20,730 nt of DNA, from assembly GCA_018969935.1 (NCBI GenBank), contig JAGWXJ010000020.1:1-20730 (forward strand). The letters are read 5' to 3'. The notes beneath the pieces were generated by a model. That model saw nothing but the letters and a program-made list of their open reading frames with translations. It was not told where the DNA came from and searched no databases. Made by a program: the position numbers and the translations under genes. Below, piece by piece: positions 7,682-15,937 of this stretch. Each line of letters starts with the position of its first letter. Within the stretch, counting starts at the first letter, position 1. This DNA is from Alphaproteobacteria bacterium. GTDB taxonomy: Bacteria; Pseudomonadota; Alphaproteobacteria; Micavibrionales; UBA1664.

Positions 7682-7931
7682 GCCTGTTCCCTCTTTGATC
7701 GTCATATCATTTCGCTATGTTTTGGCTGTAAGGGCTTTTTTGCATATATAAGGGTTTTTTGCCACTAAAAAGCGCGTTAACTATCCACAGGCGGCCAAAG
7801 GTTAACGGGGTGCATTTAAGCACTTGCAAGTTTGCCCCGTCCTTATTATTGTCGCCACGCTTTCAATAATCGGAGTTGCCCGTCAATTCCCCTTATTGGC
7901 CCGAATTTGCGGGCGTAAGCATCCTCCATAC
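7682..7931. other. Intergenic region with direct repeat and DnaA-box-like site
   Basis: A 250-base gene-free stretch between the SEL1 gene (transcribed leftward) and tRNA-Gln (rightward), so it must hold the promoters of both. It contains a near-direct repeat, TAAGGGCTTTTTTGC (7729-7743) and TAAGGGTTTTTTGC (7749-7762), starting 20 bases apart, and an inverted pair CGTTAAC / GTTAACG around CTATCCACA, one mismatch from the DnaA box TTATCCACA. A short GCCCG/CGGGC hairpin lies at 7899-7914. I see no open reading frame with a ribosome site and no confident promoter. Confidence 0.5.
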
Positions 7932-8006
7932 TGGGGCGTCGCCAAGCGGTAAGGCAGCGGTTTTTGGTACCGCCATTCCTAGGTTCGAATCCTAGCGCCC
8001 CAGCCA
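7932..8006 (+). tRNA. tRNA-Gln (anticodon UUG)
   Basis: A 75-nt cloverleaf can be folded by eye. The acceptor stem TGGGGCG (7932-7938) pairs with CGCCCCA (7996-8002), followed by discriminator G and an encoded CCA (8004-8006). The anticodon stem GCGGT (7957-7961) pairs with ACCGC (7969-7973) around the loop TTTTGGT, with anticodon TTG at 7964-7966. The T arm CCTAG-GTTCGAAT-CCTAG is complete. The TGGGGCG/CGCCCCA acceptor and UUG anticodon identify glutamine (CAA codons). Confidence 0.97.
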
Positions 8007-8084
8007 TCTACATACCATCCCGCCATGCTTTTACTGATATACCTAGTTCTGGTTAAATGGATGGGTCTGTAGTTTACGCTTTAA

Positions 8085-8687
8085 ATGTACATGAAAAATC
8101 TCCAGTTCAAGTTCGAAGAGGAACGTACGCCTGCAATAGGTGGGCTGATGTATCTTCCAGAATTCATTGGTCGCGATGAGGAAGCTGCGCTGCTTTCTTC
8201 TGTTGAGTTAGGACCGTGGCTACAAGAGCTTAAGCGTCGAGTGCAGCACTATGGGTATAGATATGACTACAAGGCGCGTAGCGTAAGCAGGGCCGCTTAC
8301 ATAGGTCCTTTGCCGGAGTGGCTAAAGCCAATTGCGCAGCGGTTATACGAGCAACATCATTTCAGTGCGGTACCTGACCAAGCTATAGTGAATGAGTATG
8401 AACCCGGGCAAGGCATATCCGCCCATGTTGATTGTGTTCCGTGTTTTGGGAAAACAATCGCGTCCTTATCGCTTGGATCTGGTGCCATGATGCAGTTTCA
8501 AAATACTCGGACAGGGCAAAAGGCGGAGCTTTATCTAGAAGAAGGCAGTCTGGTAGTTTTATCGGGCCCAGCCCGATATGAATGGACGCATGCCATTCCC
8601 GCCCGCAAATCCGATATTGTTGGTGGTTTCAAAGTTGAGCGGGGCCGCCGCCTGTCGCTGACTTTCCGTACCATGATTATAGCTTGA
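8085..8687 (+). CDS. AlkB-like 2OG-Fe(II) dioxygenase
   Basis: A 200-aa protein of the AlkB/ALKBH superfamily, Fe(II)- and 2-oxoglutarate-dependent oxygenases that demethylate alkylated nucleic acids. The metal ligands are visible: HxD at His114 and Asp116 (ISAHVDCVPCFG) and distal His169 (YEWTHAIP). RLSLTFR (189-195) supplies the Arg pair, one expected to bind 2-oxoglutarate. NEYEPGQGISAHVD resembles ALKBH8-type proteins more than E. coli AlkB. The substrate (DNA, tRNA or other) cannot be set. ATG 8085 lacks a clear ribosome site; ATG at 8091 is an alternative. The reading frame is more AT-rich than its neighbours and lies 78 nt after tRNA-Gln, a context often seen with acquired genes. Convergent with the ABC-F gene, 10 nt apart. 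Confidence 0.9.
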   Translation: MYMKNLQFKFEEERTPAIGGLMYLPEFIGRDEEAALLSSVELGPWLQELKRRVQHYGYRYDYKARSVSRAAYIGPLPEWLKPIAQRLYEQHHFSAVPDQAIVNEYEPGQGISAHVDCVPCFGKTIASLSLGSGAMMQFQNTRTGQKAELYLEEGSLVVLSGPARYEWTHAIPARKSDIVGGFKVERGRRLSLTFRTMIIA

Positions 8688-8697
8688 GGCTATGCTC

Positions 8698-10536
8698 TCA
8701 AGCTGCCAGAAACGCGGCTTCCTGTTTTTCCAGTTCGGCTGAAATACGTTCGTAGTCGGCTTTGGCGGCGGCGGCCTTTTTGGGGTCGTTGTAGACCGTT
8801 GGGTCAGCCATTTTGGCTTCCAGTTTTTCTTTTTCCTGCGTCAGGCGGTCGATATCGGCTTCGATATCGCCGAGGCTGCGTTTGGGGCCTTTTGATTTTT
8901 CAGCTTTCGGTTTATCCGATTTTTCCTTGGCCTTGCGTTCAGACTTTCTGGCTTCGCGCGCGCTGTCGATGATGAACTGGCGGTAGTCATCAAGGTCGCC
9001 ATCAAAGTCATCGACCTTGCCGTTGCGGACAATCCAGAGCCTGTCGGCCACACGTTCGACCATCGTGGGGTCGTGGCTGACGATGACAATCGCGCCTTCG
9101 TAATCGTTGAGGGCGCGGACCAGCGCTTCACGCGCGTCGATGTCCAGGTGGTTGGTCGGTTCATCGAGTAGGAGCATGTGCGGCGCATCAAAGGACATGA
9201 AGGCGAACAGCAGGCGTGCCTTTTCGCCACCCGAAAGCGCGCCTATGCGGTTGTCGGCCAATTCGCGCCCGAAGCCGAAGGCGCCGAGTTTGGCCCTTAC
9301 CACGTGTTCTTTTACATCCGGATTTTCCTTGGCCATTAGTTGGCGTAGTTCGCGGTAGGGGGTGGATTCAATATCCAGCTCTTCTGTCTGGTGCTGGGAG
9401 AAGTAACCGATGCGCAGTTTGCCCGCGCGCAAAACATCGCCCTTCATGGCGCTGAGCCTGCCTGCTATCAGTTTCATGAGCGTTGACTTCCCGTTACCGT
9501 TGGTGCCTAGAAGGGCTATGCGGTCATCGAGATCGATGCTTTCGTAGACGTTGCGCAAAACAGGTTTGCCCTCCGTGTAGCCGATATCCGCATGCTGAAT
9601 GGAGAGCATGGGGGAGGGGATTTTGCCCTCGGGGCTAGGGAAGGTGAATTGCACCGCGCGTGTTGCTATGACGGCATCGACGATATCCATTTTCTCAAGG
9701 GCTTTCATGCGGCTTTGGGCCTGACGGGCCTTGCTGGCCTTGGCCTTGAAGCGGTCCACGAAGGCTTGCATGTGGGCCCGTTCGGCCTGTTGCTTTTCGT
9801 GCATTTTTTGCTGGAGGCCGAGGCGCATGGTGCGCTCGCGTTCAAAGGTATCATAGTTGCCAGTGTAAAGGGTGAGTTCACCTTTATCGACGTGGACGAC
9901 GTGGTCGATACACTTATTCAGCAGGTCACGGTCGTGGCTGATGATGAGAAGCGTGTGCGGATAATTTATGAGATAGTTTTCGAGCCACATGATGGCTTCG
10001 AGATCGAGGTGGTTGGTGGGTTCATCGAGGAGCAGAATTTCAGGCTCGACGAAAAGAGCCGAGGCAAGCGCCACGCGCATGCGCCAGCCGCCCGAGAAAG
10101 ACGAGAACGGTTCGGTTAGCTGGTGTTCCTGAAAGCCGAGGCCTTTAAGTAAAATAGCGGCTTTTGCCGGTGCCGCATATGCATCCATATCGGCAAGCTG
10201 CTGGTAAATATCGGCCAGCTTGTTGGGGTCGGTTTCGGTTTCGGTCAATTTCATCAGGCGTGTCATTTCCTCGTTGGCGGAGAGGACGAGGTCTATGAGC
10301 GGGGTATCCGTTTCGGGGATGTCCTGACGTACCATGCCCATGCGCTGGCGTGCCGACATGCTGACGGTACCGTTATCGGGTTTGAGATCACCGGATATCA
10401 GTTTGAAAAGCGTTGATTTGCCCGCGCCATTGACGCCCACGATACCGACTTTCCAGTTATCCATGATGTTCAGGCTGGTTTCGTTGATAATCGTGCGGGC
10501 GCCGATTTTGTATGAAAGGTTGGCAAGGCTAAGCAT
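8698..10536 (-). CDS. ABC-F family ATPase (YheS/Uup-like)
   Basis: A 612-aa soluble tandem ABC protein with no membrane segments. ABC-F proteins act on the ribosome, most often in translation quality control, not transport. Domain 1 has Walker A GVNGAGKS (34-41), signature FSGGW (147-151) and Walker B LLLDEPTNHLD (from 168). Domain 2 has Walker A GTNGNGKS (345-352), signature LSGGE (434-438) and Walker B LLLDEPTNHLD (from 455). The linker of about 70 residues between them is charged and helical, with KAKASKARQAQSRMKALEKM as in YheS. The Lys/Glu-rich tail (about 525-612) is a second coiled coil, as in Uup/YheS. No antibiotic-resistance subclass can be inferred. Confidence 0.93.
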   Translation of the reverse strand: MLSLANLSYKIGARTIINETSLNIMDNWKVGIVGVNGAGKSTLFKLISGDLKPDNGTVSMSARQRMGMVRQDIPETDTPLIDLVLSANEEMTRLMKLTETETDPNKLADIYQQLADMDAYAAPAKAAILLKGLGFQEHQLTEPFSSFSGGWRMRVALASALFVEPEILLLDEPTNHLDLEAIMWLENYLINYPHTLLIISHDRDLLNKCIDHVVHVDKGELTLYTGNYDTFERERTMRLGLQQKMHEKQQAERAHMQAFVDRFKAKASKARQAQSRMKALEKMDIVDAVIATRAVQFTFPSPEGKIPSPMLSIQHADIGYTEGKPVLRNVYESIDLDDRIALLGTNGNGKSTLMKLIAGRLSAMKGDVLRAGKLRIGYFSQHQTEELDIESTPYRELRQLMAKENPDVKEHVVRAKLGAFGFGRELADNRIGALSGGEKARLLFAFMSFDAPHMLLLDEPTNHLDIDAREALVRALNDYEGAIVIVSHDPTMVERVADRLWIVRNGKVDDFDGDLDDYRQFIIDSAREARKSERKAKEKSDKPKAEKSKGPKRSLGDIEADIDRLTQEKEKLEAKMADPTVYNDPKKAAAAKADYERISAELEKQEAAFLAA

Positions 10537-10632
10537 TTATGCGGTTCCGAGGGTTATGTCCCGCGTGCTTATGCCACAAAACCGTGCAGGCTGGAAACTT
10601 TTGTTGGTGCGGACTGTTTTTGGCGGGAAAAC

Positions 10633-11136
10633 CTAGGGCTCACGCTGGTTATAAATGAACCCTTTGACCGCATAATTTGAGCCAAAGCCGCCTGCATTGT
10701 GGTTCCAGAACCTGACGGTTGACCAATCGTTGTTGGGGGATGAATCCTGTACACGCATCGATTCATAAACGATGCGGCGGCTTAGCCAGCCATTGCCCCA
10801 GTTGGCGTGCGTAACGCTGATGTCGCGCGGGCCAAGGATGCCGTTTACGACTGCCAGATGCCCAAGGCGCAGCTTATTTGTTTTTGCCAGCACCAGCATG
10901 GCGCCCATGGCAGGGTATTGGCCACGTTTGTAAACACCTGCGGCTTTGTCCCACCATGTCCATGCGTCACCACGCAACTGGATGCCCGATACATCACGGG
11001 CATAGGTTACGCATTCATCACGGGTAAGTGTGCGATAGCCCGAGGAATTGCCATCGGAAAACCGTGTCAACGCGCAGCCAGACAGGGCAAAAGCTAATAC
11101 GACAAGCGCAAGGATATGGCTTAAGCGGCATCTCAT
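10633..11136 (-). CDS. CHAP-domain lipoprotein, putative cell-wall amidase/peptidase
   Basis: A 167-aa secreted lipoprotein. The N-terminus has a hydrophobic signal and lipobox LSGC with Cys21 as the lipidated residue. A CHAP (NlpC/P60-like) domain follows. The nucleophile is likely Cys42 in RDECVTYARDVSG, the catalytic His is His93 in LGHLAVVN, and His110-Ala-Asn-Trp marks the usual third position. CHAP enzymes cut peptidoglycan peptide or amide bonds, so a periplasmic wall hydrolase anchored to a membrane is likely. A longer in-frame extension upstream is rejected because the signal peptide begins at this ATG and the extension would run into the divergent gene. The start lies 82 nt from the solute-binding protein gene. 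Confidence 0.85.
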   Translation of the reverse strand: MRCRLSHILALVVLAFALSGCALTRFSDGNSSGYRTLTRDECVTYARDVSGIQLRGDAWTWWDKAAGVYKRGQYPAMGAMLVLAKTNKLRLGHLAVVNGILGPRDISVTHANWGNGWLSRRIVYESMRVQDSSPNNDWSTVRFWNHNAGGFGSNYAVKGFIYNQREP

Positions 11137-11158
11137 CGTATGCAGTATACCGCCATTT

Positions 11159-11202
11159 GCCCCGTTTCCAACGGGCAATACAAATGACATACTTTCCAGT
11201 AT
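11159..11202. promoter_or_regulatory. Two inverted repeats in the divergent promoter region
   Basis: Within the 82-nt gap between the CHAP lipoprotein (-) and the solute-binding protein (+) there are two dyads: GCCCCGTT-TCC-AACGGGC (11159-11176, one bulge) and ATACT-TTCC-AGTAT (11189-11202). They could be operators or 5'-leader hairpins for either gene. I cannot assign a regulator. Confidence 0.3.
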
Positions 11203-11218
11203 CAAAGTGGTACCCGCG

Positions 11219-12013
11219 ATGCACCGAAAATTATCCAAAATTATAGCAATTCTTTTTCTGCTGACTGCTTTTGCACCGTTTGGGGCAAGGGCGCAGGAAG
11301 CTACGCCTGAAAATACAATCGTGCTTGCCGCAGATATCTGGTGCCCGATTAACTGCGCGCCTGACGTGGAGCCGAAAGGACTGGCAATTGATATTGCCGA
11401 AAAGATATTCGAGGCCAAGGGTTATGCTATCAAGTACGTGGCCATTCCATGGACGCGTGCACTTGAGGAGGCGCGCTCCGGCGAGGTTGATGGCGCTATC
11501 GGGGTCATGAAAGAAGATGACGAAAGCCTGATTTTTCCCCAAACGCCGCTTTTGACAGTAACTGACGATTTTTATGTACTGGAAGGGCAGGAATTTGCCT
11601 ACACGGGGGTTGAATCATTGCGTGGCAAACGGCTTGGTGTGGTGCGTGACTACGTTTACAGCGATGCGTTGACTGCCCTTATTGAATCGCAGCGCAAGCA
11701 GCGTGGCATCGTGCAAGCAGTTGGCGGCGTTACAGCGCTGGAACAGAATTTACGCAAGCTTGAGGCAGGCCGCATTGACGTCCTTGTGGAAATGCATCCT
11801 GTTATCGAACAGTTTTTGAAAACCAATACCATTACGGCCAAGCTCAAGCATCTGGGCGGGGTTGATAACGGTGTTGCGTATGTTGCATTTACCCCAGCAA
11901 AGCCCAGATCTGCCGAACTTGCCCGGATATTTGATGACGGTGTCGCCACTTTACGCGCGAGCGGCGAACTTCAGGAAATTTATGCGCGCTATAACGTCGA
12001 ATTAAAACCATGA
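11219..12013 (+). CDS. Periplasmic solute-binding protein (SBP_bac_3-like)
   Basis: A 264-aa exported protein. MHRKLSKIIAILFLLTAF starts a signal peptide probably cut after GARA (residue 25). The mature part resembles amino-acid-type family 3 binding proteins: LAADIWCPINCAPD, GLAIDIAEKIFEAKGY, the conserved IPWTRALEEARSGEVDGAIG, and LRGKRLGVVRDYVY in lobe 2. Cys46 and Cys50 could form a disulfide. No permease or ATPase gene is nearby; instead its stop overlaps the start of a membrane hybrid kinase (ATGA at 12010-12013). This suggests that it serves as the ligand-sensing partner of that kinase, not as a transporter component. The ligand is unknown. The start is chosen because the signal peptide begins here. 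Confidence 0.85.
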   Translation: MHRKLSKIIAILFLLTAFAPFGARAQEATPENTIVLAADIWCPINCAPDVEPKGLAIDIAEKIFEAKGYAIKYVAIPWTRALEEARSGEVDGAIGVMKEDDESLIFPQTPLLTVTDDFYVLEGQEFAYTGVESLRGKRLGVVRDYVYSDALTALIESQRKQRGIVQAVGGVTALEQNLRKLEAGRIDVLVEMHPVIEQFLKTNTITAKLKHLGGVDNGVAYVAFTPAKPRSAELARIFDDGVATLRASGELQEIYARYNVELKP

Positions 12014-14268
12014 AACCACTCGAAAAATATTCACTTCATGCCCGATATATTATGCTGATGGCATTCTTGCCTATGGCGTTCTTGTTGCTTTTCGGCATAA
12101 AGCATTACGGCGAGGAGCGTTCGCAAGAGCTTATGCGCCTTGCGGAATATGCGGATACGACGGCAAGGAGCCTTTCGGGCGCCATATCCCAGCCTATGTG
12201 GGATTTTGATGACTCGCAGGTGGGTGCCGTTGTGTCTAGCGCATTCACTAATCCTTCCATCGCCGCTATCGAGGTTTTCGACCAGAAGGGGAAAACTGTT
12301 ACCGAATTGCAAAAATCAAATCTCAAGAGCGATATCCTGGGAAGTATTGAAAAGCCGGTGATTTATAGGGATTCAGGCGCCGATATTGTTATAGGGCGCG
12401 TGAAGCTGACAATTTCGGGCGTTATGGTGCGGGAATATCTGGCCGAGTACGTAGAGGAAATAGCCAAGTCCTCTGCCCTATTCATGACCCTGCAAATGCT
12501 GGTGGCTTTTTTTGTCTTGCGCATATATCTGGGGCCCATCAAGTCTATTACCGCATCCATGTCAGAGCTTGCTTCAGGGCAGACTTCACAGAACATACCG
12601 TTTCAGGATAGAAACGACGAGATTGGCGACATGGCCCGTGCCATCGAGGTGTTCAAGAATACAGCCCTCAAGGCCGATGAACTGAATAGCGCCAAGCTTC
12701 AGGCGGAATCCGCAAACGTTGCCAAGTCCGAATTTCTGGCAAACATGAGCCATGAAATCCGTACGCCTATAAATGGTATCATAGGCATGGCCCACCTGCT
12801 GAAAGACGGGCGCATTCTGCCCGAGCAGCGCCGCAGTATCGATGTCATCACGAGTTCGGCAGAAACATTGCTTGAGATTATCAACGATATTCTCGATTTT
12901 TCAAAGATCGAGGCAGGCCGCATAGAATTTGAATCGATATCATTCAACATCAGGACACTGGTTAACGATATTGTGGACCTGATGGGCCCAAAGGCTGCCG
13001 AAAAGAATGTCACACTGAGTGTTGTTTATGCCGATGGCCTGCCAGCAAATCTCAAGGGCGACCCTGCCCGTTTGCGCCAGATATTGCTGAACCTTGTAAG
13101 CAATGCCGTGAAATTCACCAAGGATGGCGTAATTGAAATTACAATCGGCGGTACTTTACTCGCTGATGGCAAGTACAGGCTTGTTGCCAAGGTCAAGGAT
13201 AACGGCATCGGTATTCCCGAAGACAGGCTTGATTATATTTTCGAGAAGTTCAGTCAGGCCGATGCATCCACAACGCGTAAATTCGGCGGTACGGGCCTTG
13301 GGCTGGCCATTTGTAAAAAGCTGACAGCCATGATGGGTGGCGGCATCAGCGTACTTAGCGAACTTGGAAAAGGCTCGACATTCAGTTTCAGTGTTTTGCT
13401 AGAGCCTTCGGAAGATGCAGAAGCGGTATTTGTAACCCGCCATAACCTCAAAGAGGCGGGCGCGGATAAGCCAAAGGTTGTGGGGGGGTATTCGGGTGCG
13501 AAAATCCTTGTTGTCGATGATAGTCCTGTCAATCAGGAAGTTGCCAGAAGGATGCTCGAGAAATTCGGATGCGAAGTCAGCATAGCCGAAAATGGTGAGG
13601 AAGCCTGCAAGGCAATCGAGAATGGTGATTTCAAGCTGGTGTTTATGGATTGCCAGATGCCCGTGATGGACGGGTACGAGGCAACGGGGGCCATACGTGC
13701 GCGCGAAGCCAGTATGGGGCTAGCAAGGCTGCCTATTGTTGCTTTTACCGCTTATGCCATGAAAGGTGATGCAAAGAAATGCATGGATGCAGGGATGGAC
13801 GGGTATCTCAGCAAGCCTGTTTCCAAGGATGCCATGCTGGCCATGTTGTCACGCTGGCTTGGCGACGCCGTGCAGATGGAAAAGCAGGTAGCGCCAATCT
13901 CCGATAGTTTTTCCGCCGATGCCATTGATGTCAGCATGCTTGATGATATCAGGGACGTGATGGATGACGGTTTTTCAGGCTTTATCGAGCGGTGGGCCAA
14001 AAATATGCGCGGCTATATACAGGATATGAAAGCGGCGGAGCCAGCGGGTGATTATAAAAATATCATGACACTTGCGCATAACATCAAATCATCCAGCGCT
14101 GCAGTAGGGGCCAAAATTGTTTCTGCTACTGCACTAGAGCTTGAACAGTATTTGCGACAATCCGAAGGTGGAGAGCCAAGTCATGAAACCACTGGCCAAA
14201 TGATTGCGCTACTTGAAACGCAATTTTCCGTGGCTGAGGCTGCCCTTGCCGCTTTGCTGAAAAAATAG
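12010..14268 (+). CDS. Membrane hybrid histidine kinase (HAMP-HisKA-HATPase-REC-HPt)
   Basis: A 752-aa tripartite kinase. Two transmembrane helices (about 12-30 and 154-172) enclose a periplasmic domain of about 120 residues; HAMP follows (about 173-225). HisKA carries the phospho-acceptor His248 in EFLANMSHEIRTPINGIIG. The HATPase has the N box NLVSNAVKF (361-369), G1 KDNGIGIPEDRL, F box FEKFSQAD and G2 GGTGLGLAI (426-434). A receiver follows with Asp547 (FMDCQMPVMDGYE) and Lys602 (LSKPV), then an HPt domain with His690 (LAHNIKSSSAA). The layout is that of ArcB/BarA-type phosphorelays and implies a separate output regulator. It is translationally coupled to the preceding solute-binding gene. 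No dedicated regulator gene lies next to it. Confidence 0.95.
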   Translation: MKPLEKYSLHARYIMLMAFLPMAFLLLFGIKHYGEERSQELMRLAEYADTTARSLSGAISQPMWDFDDSQVGAVVSSAFTNPSIAAIEVFDQKGKTVTELQKSNLKSDILGSIEKPVIYRDSGADIVIGRVKLTISGVMVREYLAEYVEEIAKSSALFMTLQMLVAFFVLRIYLGPIKSITASMSELASGQTSQNIPFQDRNDEIGDMARAIEVFKNTALKADELNSAKLQAESANVAKSEFLANMSHEIRTPINGIIGMAHLLKDGRILPEQRRSIDVITSSAETLLEIINDILDFSKIEAGRIEFESISFNIRTLVNDIVDLMGPKAAEKNVTLSVVYADGLPANLKGDPARLRQILLNLVSNAVKFTKDGVIEITIGGTLLADGKYRLVAKVKDNGIGIPEDRLDYIFEKFSQADASTTRKFGGTGLGLAICKKLTAMMGGGISVLSELGKGSTFSFSVLLEPSEDAEAVFVTRHNLKEAGADKPKVVGGYSGAKILVVDDSPVNQEVARRMLEKFGCEVSIAENGEEACKAIENGDFKLVFMDCQMPVMDGYEATGAIRAREASMGLARLPIVAFTAYAMKGDAKKCMDAGMDGYLSKPVSKDAMLAMLSRWLGDAVQMEKQVAPISDSFSADAIDVSMLDDIRDVMDDGFSGFIERWAKNMRGYIQDMKAAEPAGDYKNIMTLAHNIKSSSAAVGAKIVSATALELEQYLRQSEGGEPSHETTGQMIALLETQFSVAEAALAALLKK

Positions 14269-14274
14269 CGGCCG

Positions 14275-15864
14275 TCAGTTTTTCAACAGACGGGAAATAC
14301 ATTCGGCCAATTGGGCTTTTTTGAACGGTTTGCTCAGAACAATATCAACGCCCGATGGGAAGTACTCTTTCGTTGCCATTTCTTCGGTATAACCCGAAGT
14401 AAAAAGGATTTTTTTATCGGGGTATTTGCGCCTGATTTTTTCTGCCATTTGTGTACCGCTTAGATCTCCCGGCATGTGGATGTCGGTCAAAACGAGGTCA
14501 ATTGTATCATTGCGATCATCCAGTATTTCCATGGCAATGTAGGCGTTTGGTGCCTGCAATGTACGGTACCCAAGTTTATGCAGCATCCTTGCTGCCAAAG
14601 TGCGCATGTCCTCATCGTCATCGACAACCAGTATTGTTTTGTCTTCAGCTTGCTGGAAGGTGAATTCCTCAATAGGTTGTTCTGCTTCGGCAAGTGGGAT
14701 GTAAAGGCGAAATACGGTGCCGCGCCCTTCTTCACTGTAAACATTCAGATGGCCTTTGGATTGTTGCGCAAACCCGTAAGCCATGCTTAGCCCTAGGCCG
14801 GCCCGATACGCTGCTTTTTTGGTCGTAAAAAAGGGCTCGAATATCCTTTTTTTGATGTTTGGCGGGATGCCCATGCCCGTATCCGAAATCGCGATCATTG
14901 CATAAGGCCCCGGGGTTACGTGCGGGTGCCGTTGTGTATAGGCTTCATCAAGCAATACATTCTCGATTTCAATTGTCAGGGTGCCGCCTTCTGGCATGGC
15001 TTCCCGTGCATTGATAGCAAGATTGAGTATCGTGTTTGTAAATTCGAGTTCGTCTAGAAATACGATAGGGGGCGTGGGGCAGCTTTTTATTTCCAGTGCG
15101 ATGTCCTTGCCAAGAACATTTTCAATCAAGTCTTTCATGTGTTGAATAGTTTTATTGATATCTGCCTTTTCAGGTTCAAGCGGGGTTTGGCGGGTATAGA
15201 TCATCAATCGCCTGATCATGTCAGCCCCTTTGCGGGAAGCTGCTTCCATTGTGTCCAATCTTTTTGAAATTTCAGAAACGGGTATACCTGATGCGGTGCT
15301 TTCCAAATCGGTGCGGATCTGCCTGATATTTTCAAAGATCTGGGATATTATGGCGTTAAAATCATGTGCAATGCCGCTGGTGAGTTGGGCTACAGCCTCC
15401 ATTTTGCGCGCATTATGAATTTCTTCCGATGCTTGAAGTCTGCTTATCCTGAGCTCATGCAATTCGCGGGCTTTGATGAGGGCTGCATGGATACCCTGTG
15501 GTGTCATTGAATTCTTGTACAGATAGTCCTGTGCGCCCTGACGCAAGGCTTCAAGCATTGTCGCTTCGGTGCCTGTATCGGCCATGACTACTACAGGGCT
15601 TAGTAGGAAATTTTTTTGCGATTTTGCAGACAGATATTTCAGCGTTTCGATGGCCGACATATCGGATAGGGCGGCTCCTAGGAATATGCAATCGAACTTT
15701 CTGGTATCCATCAGCTCGGCAATCTGATGTGCGGAATGGGCTTCCTCAAACTGATAGCCCAGAGCCACAGGGGCTGCTAAAAATAGTTCTTTGATATCAA
15801 ACCTTACCTTCGGTGAAACATCAGCCACCAAGAGATCAAGGTTTTTGTAATGCAGGGATTTCAT
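14275..15864 (-). CDS. Soluble hybrid histidine kinase with two receivers, the first degenerate
   Basis: A 529-aa cytosolic protein without membrane helices. The N-terminal receiver-like domain (about 8-130) lacks the phospho-acceptor: where Asp is expected the sequence is CIFLGAALSD, with Gly63, although a Lys117 equivalent remains (DYLYKN). The kinase core follows, with His167 in SGIAHDFNAI, N box NLAINAREAM (281-290), G1 DTGMGIPPN, FEPFFTTK and G2 AGLGLSMAYG. The C-terminal receiver (about 410-529) is intact: acidic DDD (415-417), Asp461 in LVLTDIHMP and Lys512 in LSKPF. The start at 15864 has AGGGG 6 nt upstream; an upstream in-frame ATG at 15984 has none. Convergent with the membrane kinase, 6 nt apart, so a functional pair is possible but unproven. 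Confidence 0.9.
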   Translation of the reverse strand: MKSLHYKNLDLLVADVSPKVRFDIKELFLAAPVALGYQFEEAHSAHQIAELMDTRKFDCIFLGAALSDMSAIETLKYLSAKSQKNFLLSPVVVMADTGTEATMLEALRQGAQDYLYKNSMTPQGIHAALIKARELHELRISRLQASEEIHNARKMEAVAQLTSGIAHDFNAIISQIFENIRQIRTDLESTASGIPVSEISKRLDTMEAASRKGADMIRRLMIYTRQTPLEPEKADINKTIQHMKDLIENVLGKDIALEIKSCPTPPIVFLDELEFTNTILNLAINAREAMPEGGTLTIEIENVLLDEAYTQRHPHVTPGPYAMIAISDTGMGIPPNIKKRIFEPFFTTKKAAYRAGLGLSMAYGFAQQSKGHLNVYSEEGRGTVFRLYIPLAEAEQPIEEFTFQQAEDKTILVVDDDEDMRTLAARMLHKLGYRTLQAPNAYIAMEILDDRNDTIDLVLTDIHMPGDLSGTQMAEKIRRKYPDKKILFTSGYTEEMATKEYFPSGVDIVLSKPFKKAQLAECISRLLKN

Positions 15865-15937
15865 GGCTGGCCCCTGCCAATGGTCAAAGCGGGAATAATG
15901 TATCTCGAGAATCGGAAGGTCATAGCTGCCCCAAAGA

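Noticed and set aside
7932..8687. tRNA-Gln as an integration site of a mobile island
   Set aside because: No integrase, no copy of the tRNA 3' end nearby and only one candidate foreign gene; kept only as a remark on possible acquisition.
9592..10119. Plus-strand reading frame opposite the ABC-F gene
   Set aside because: Antisense to the conserved first ATPase domain and linker, with no family resemblance.
11137..11418. In-frame N-terminal extension of the CHAP lipoprotein on the minus strand
   Set aside because: It would overlap the solute-binding gene and bury the signal peptide and lipobox that begin at 11136.
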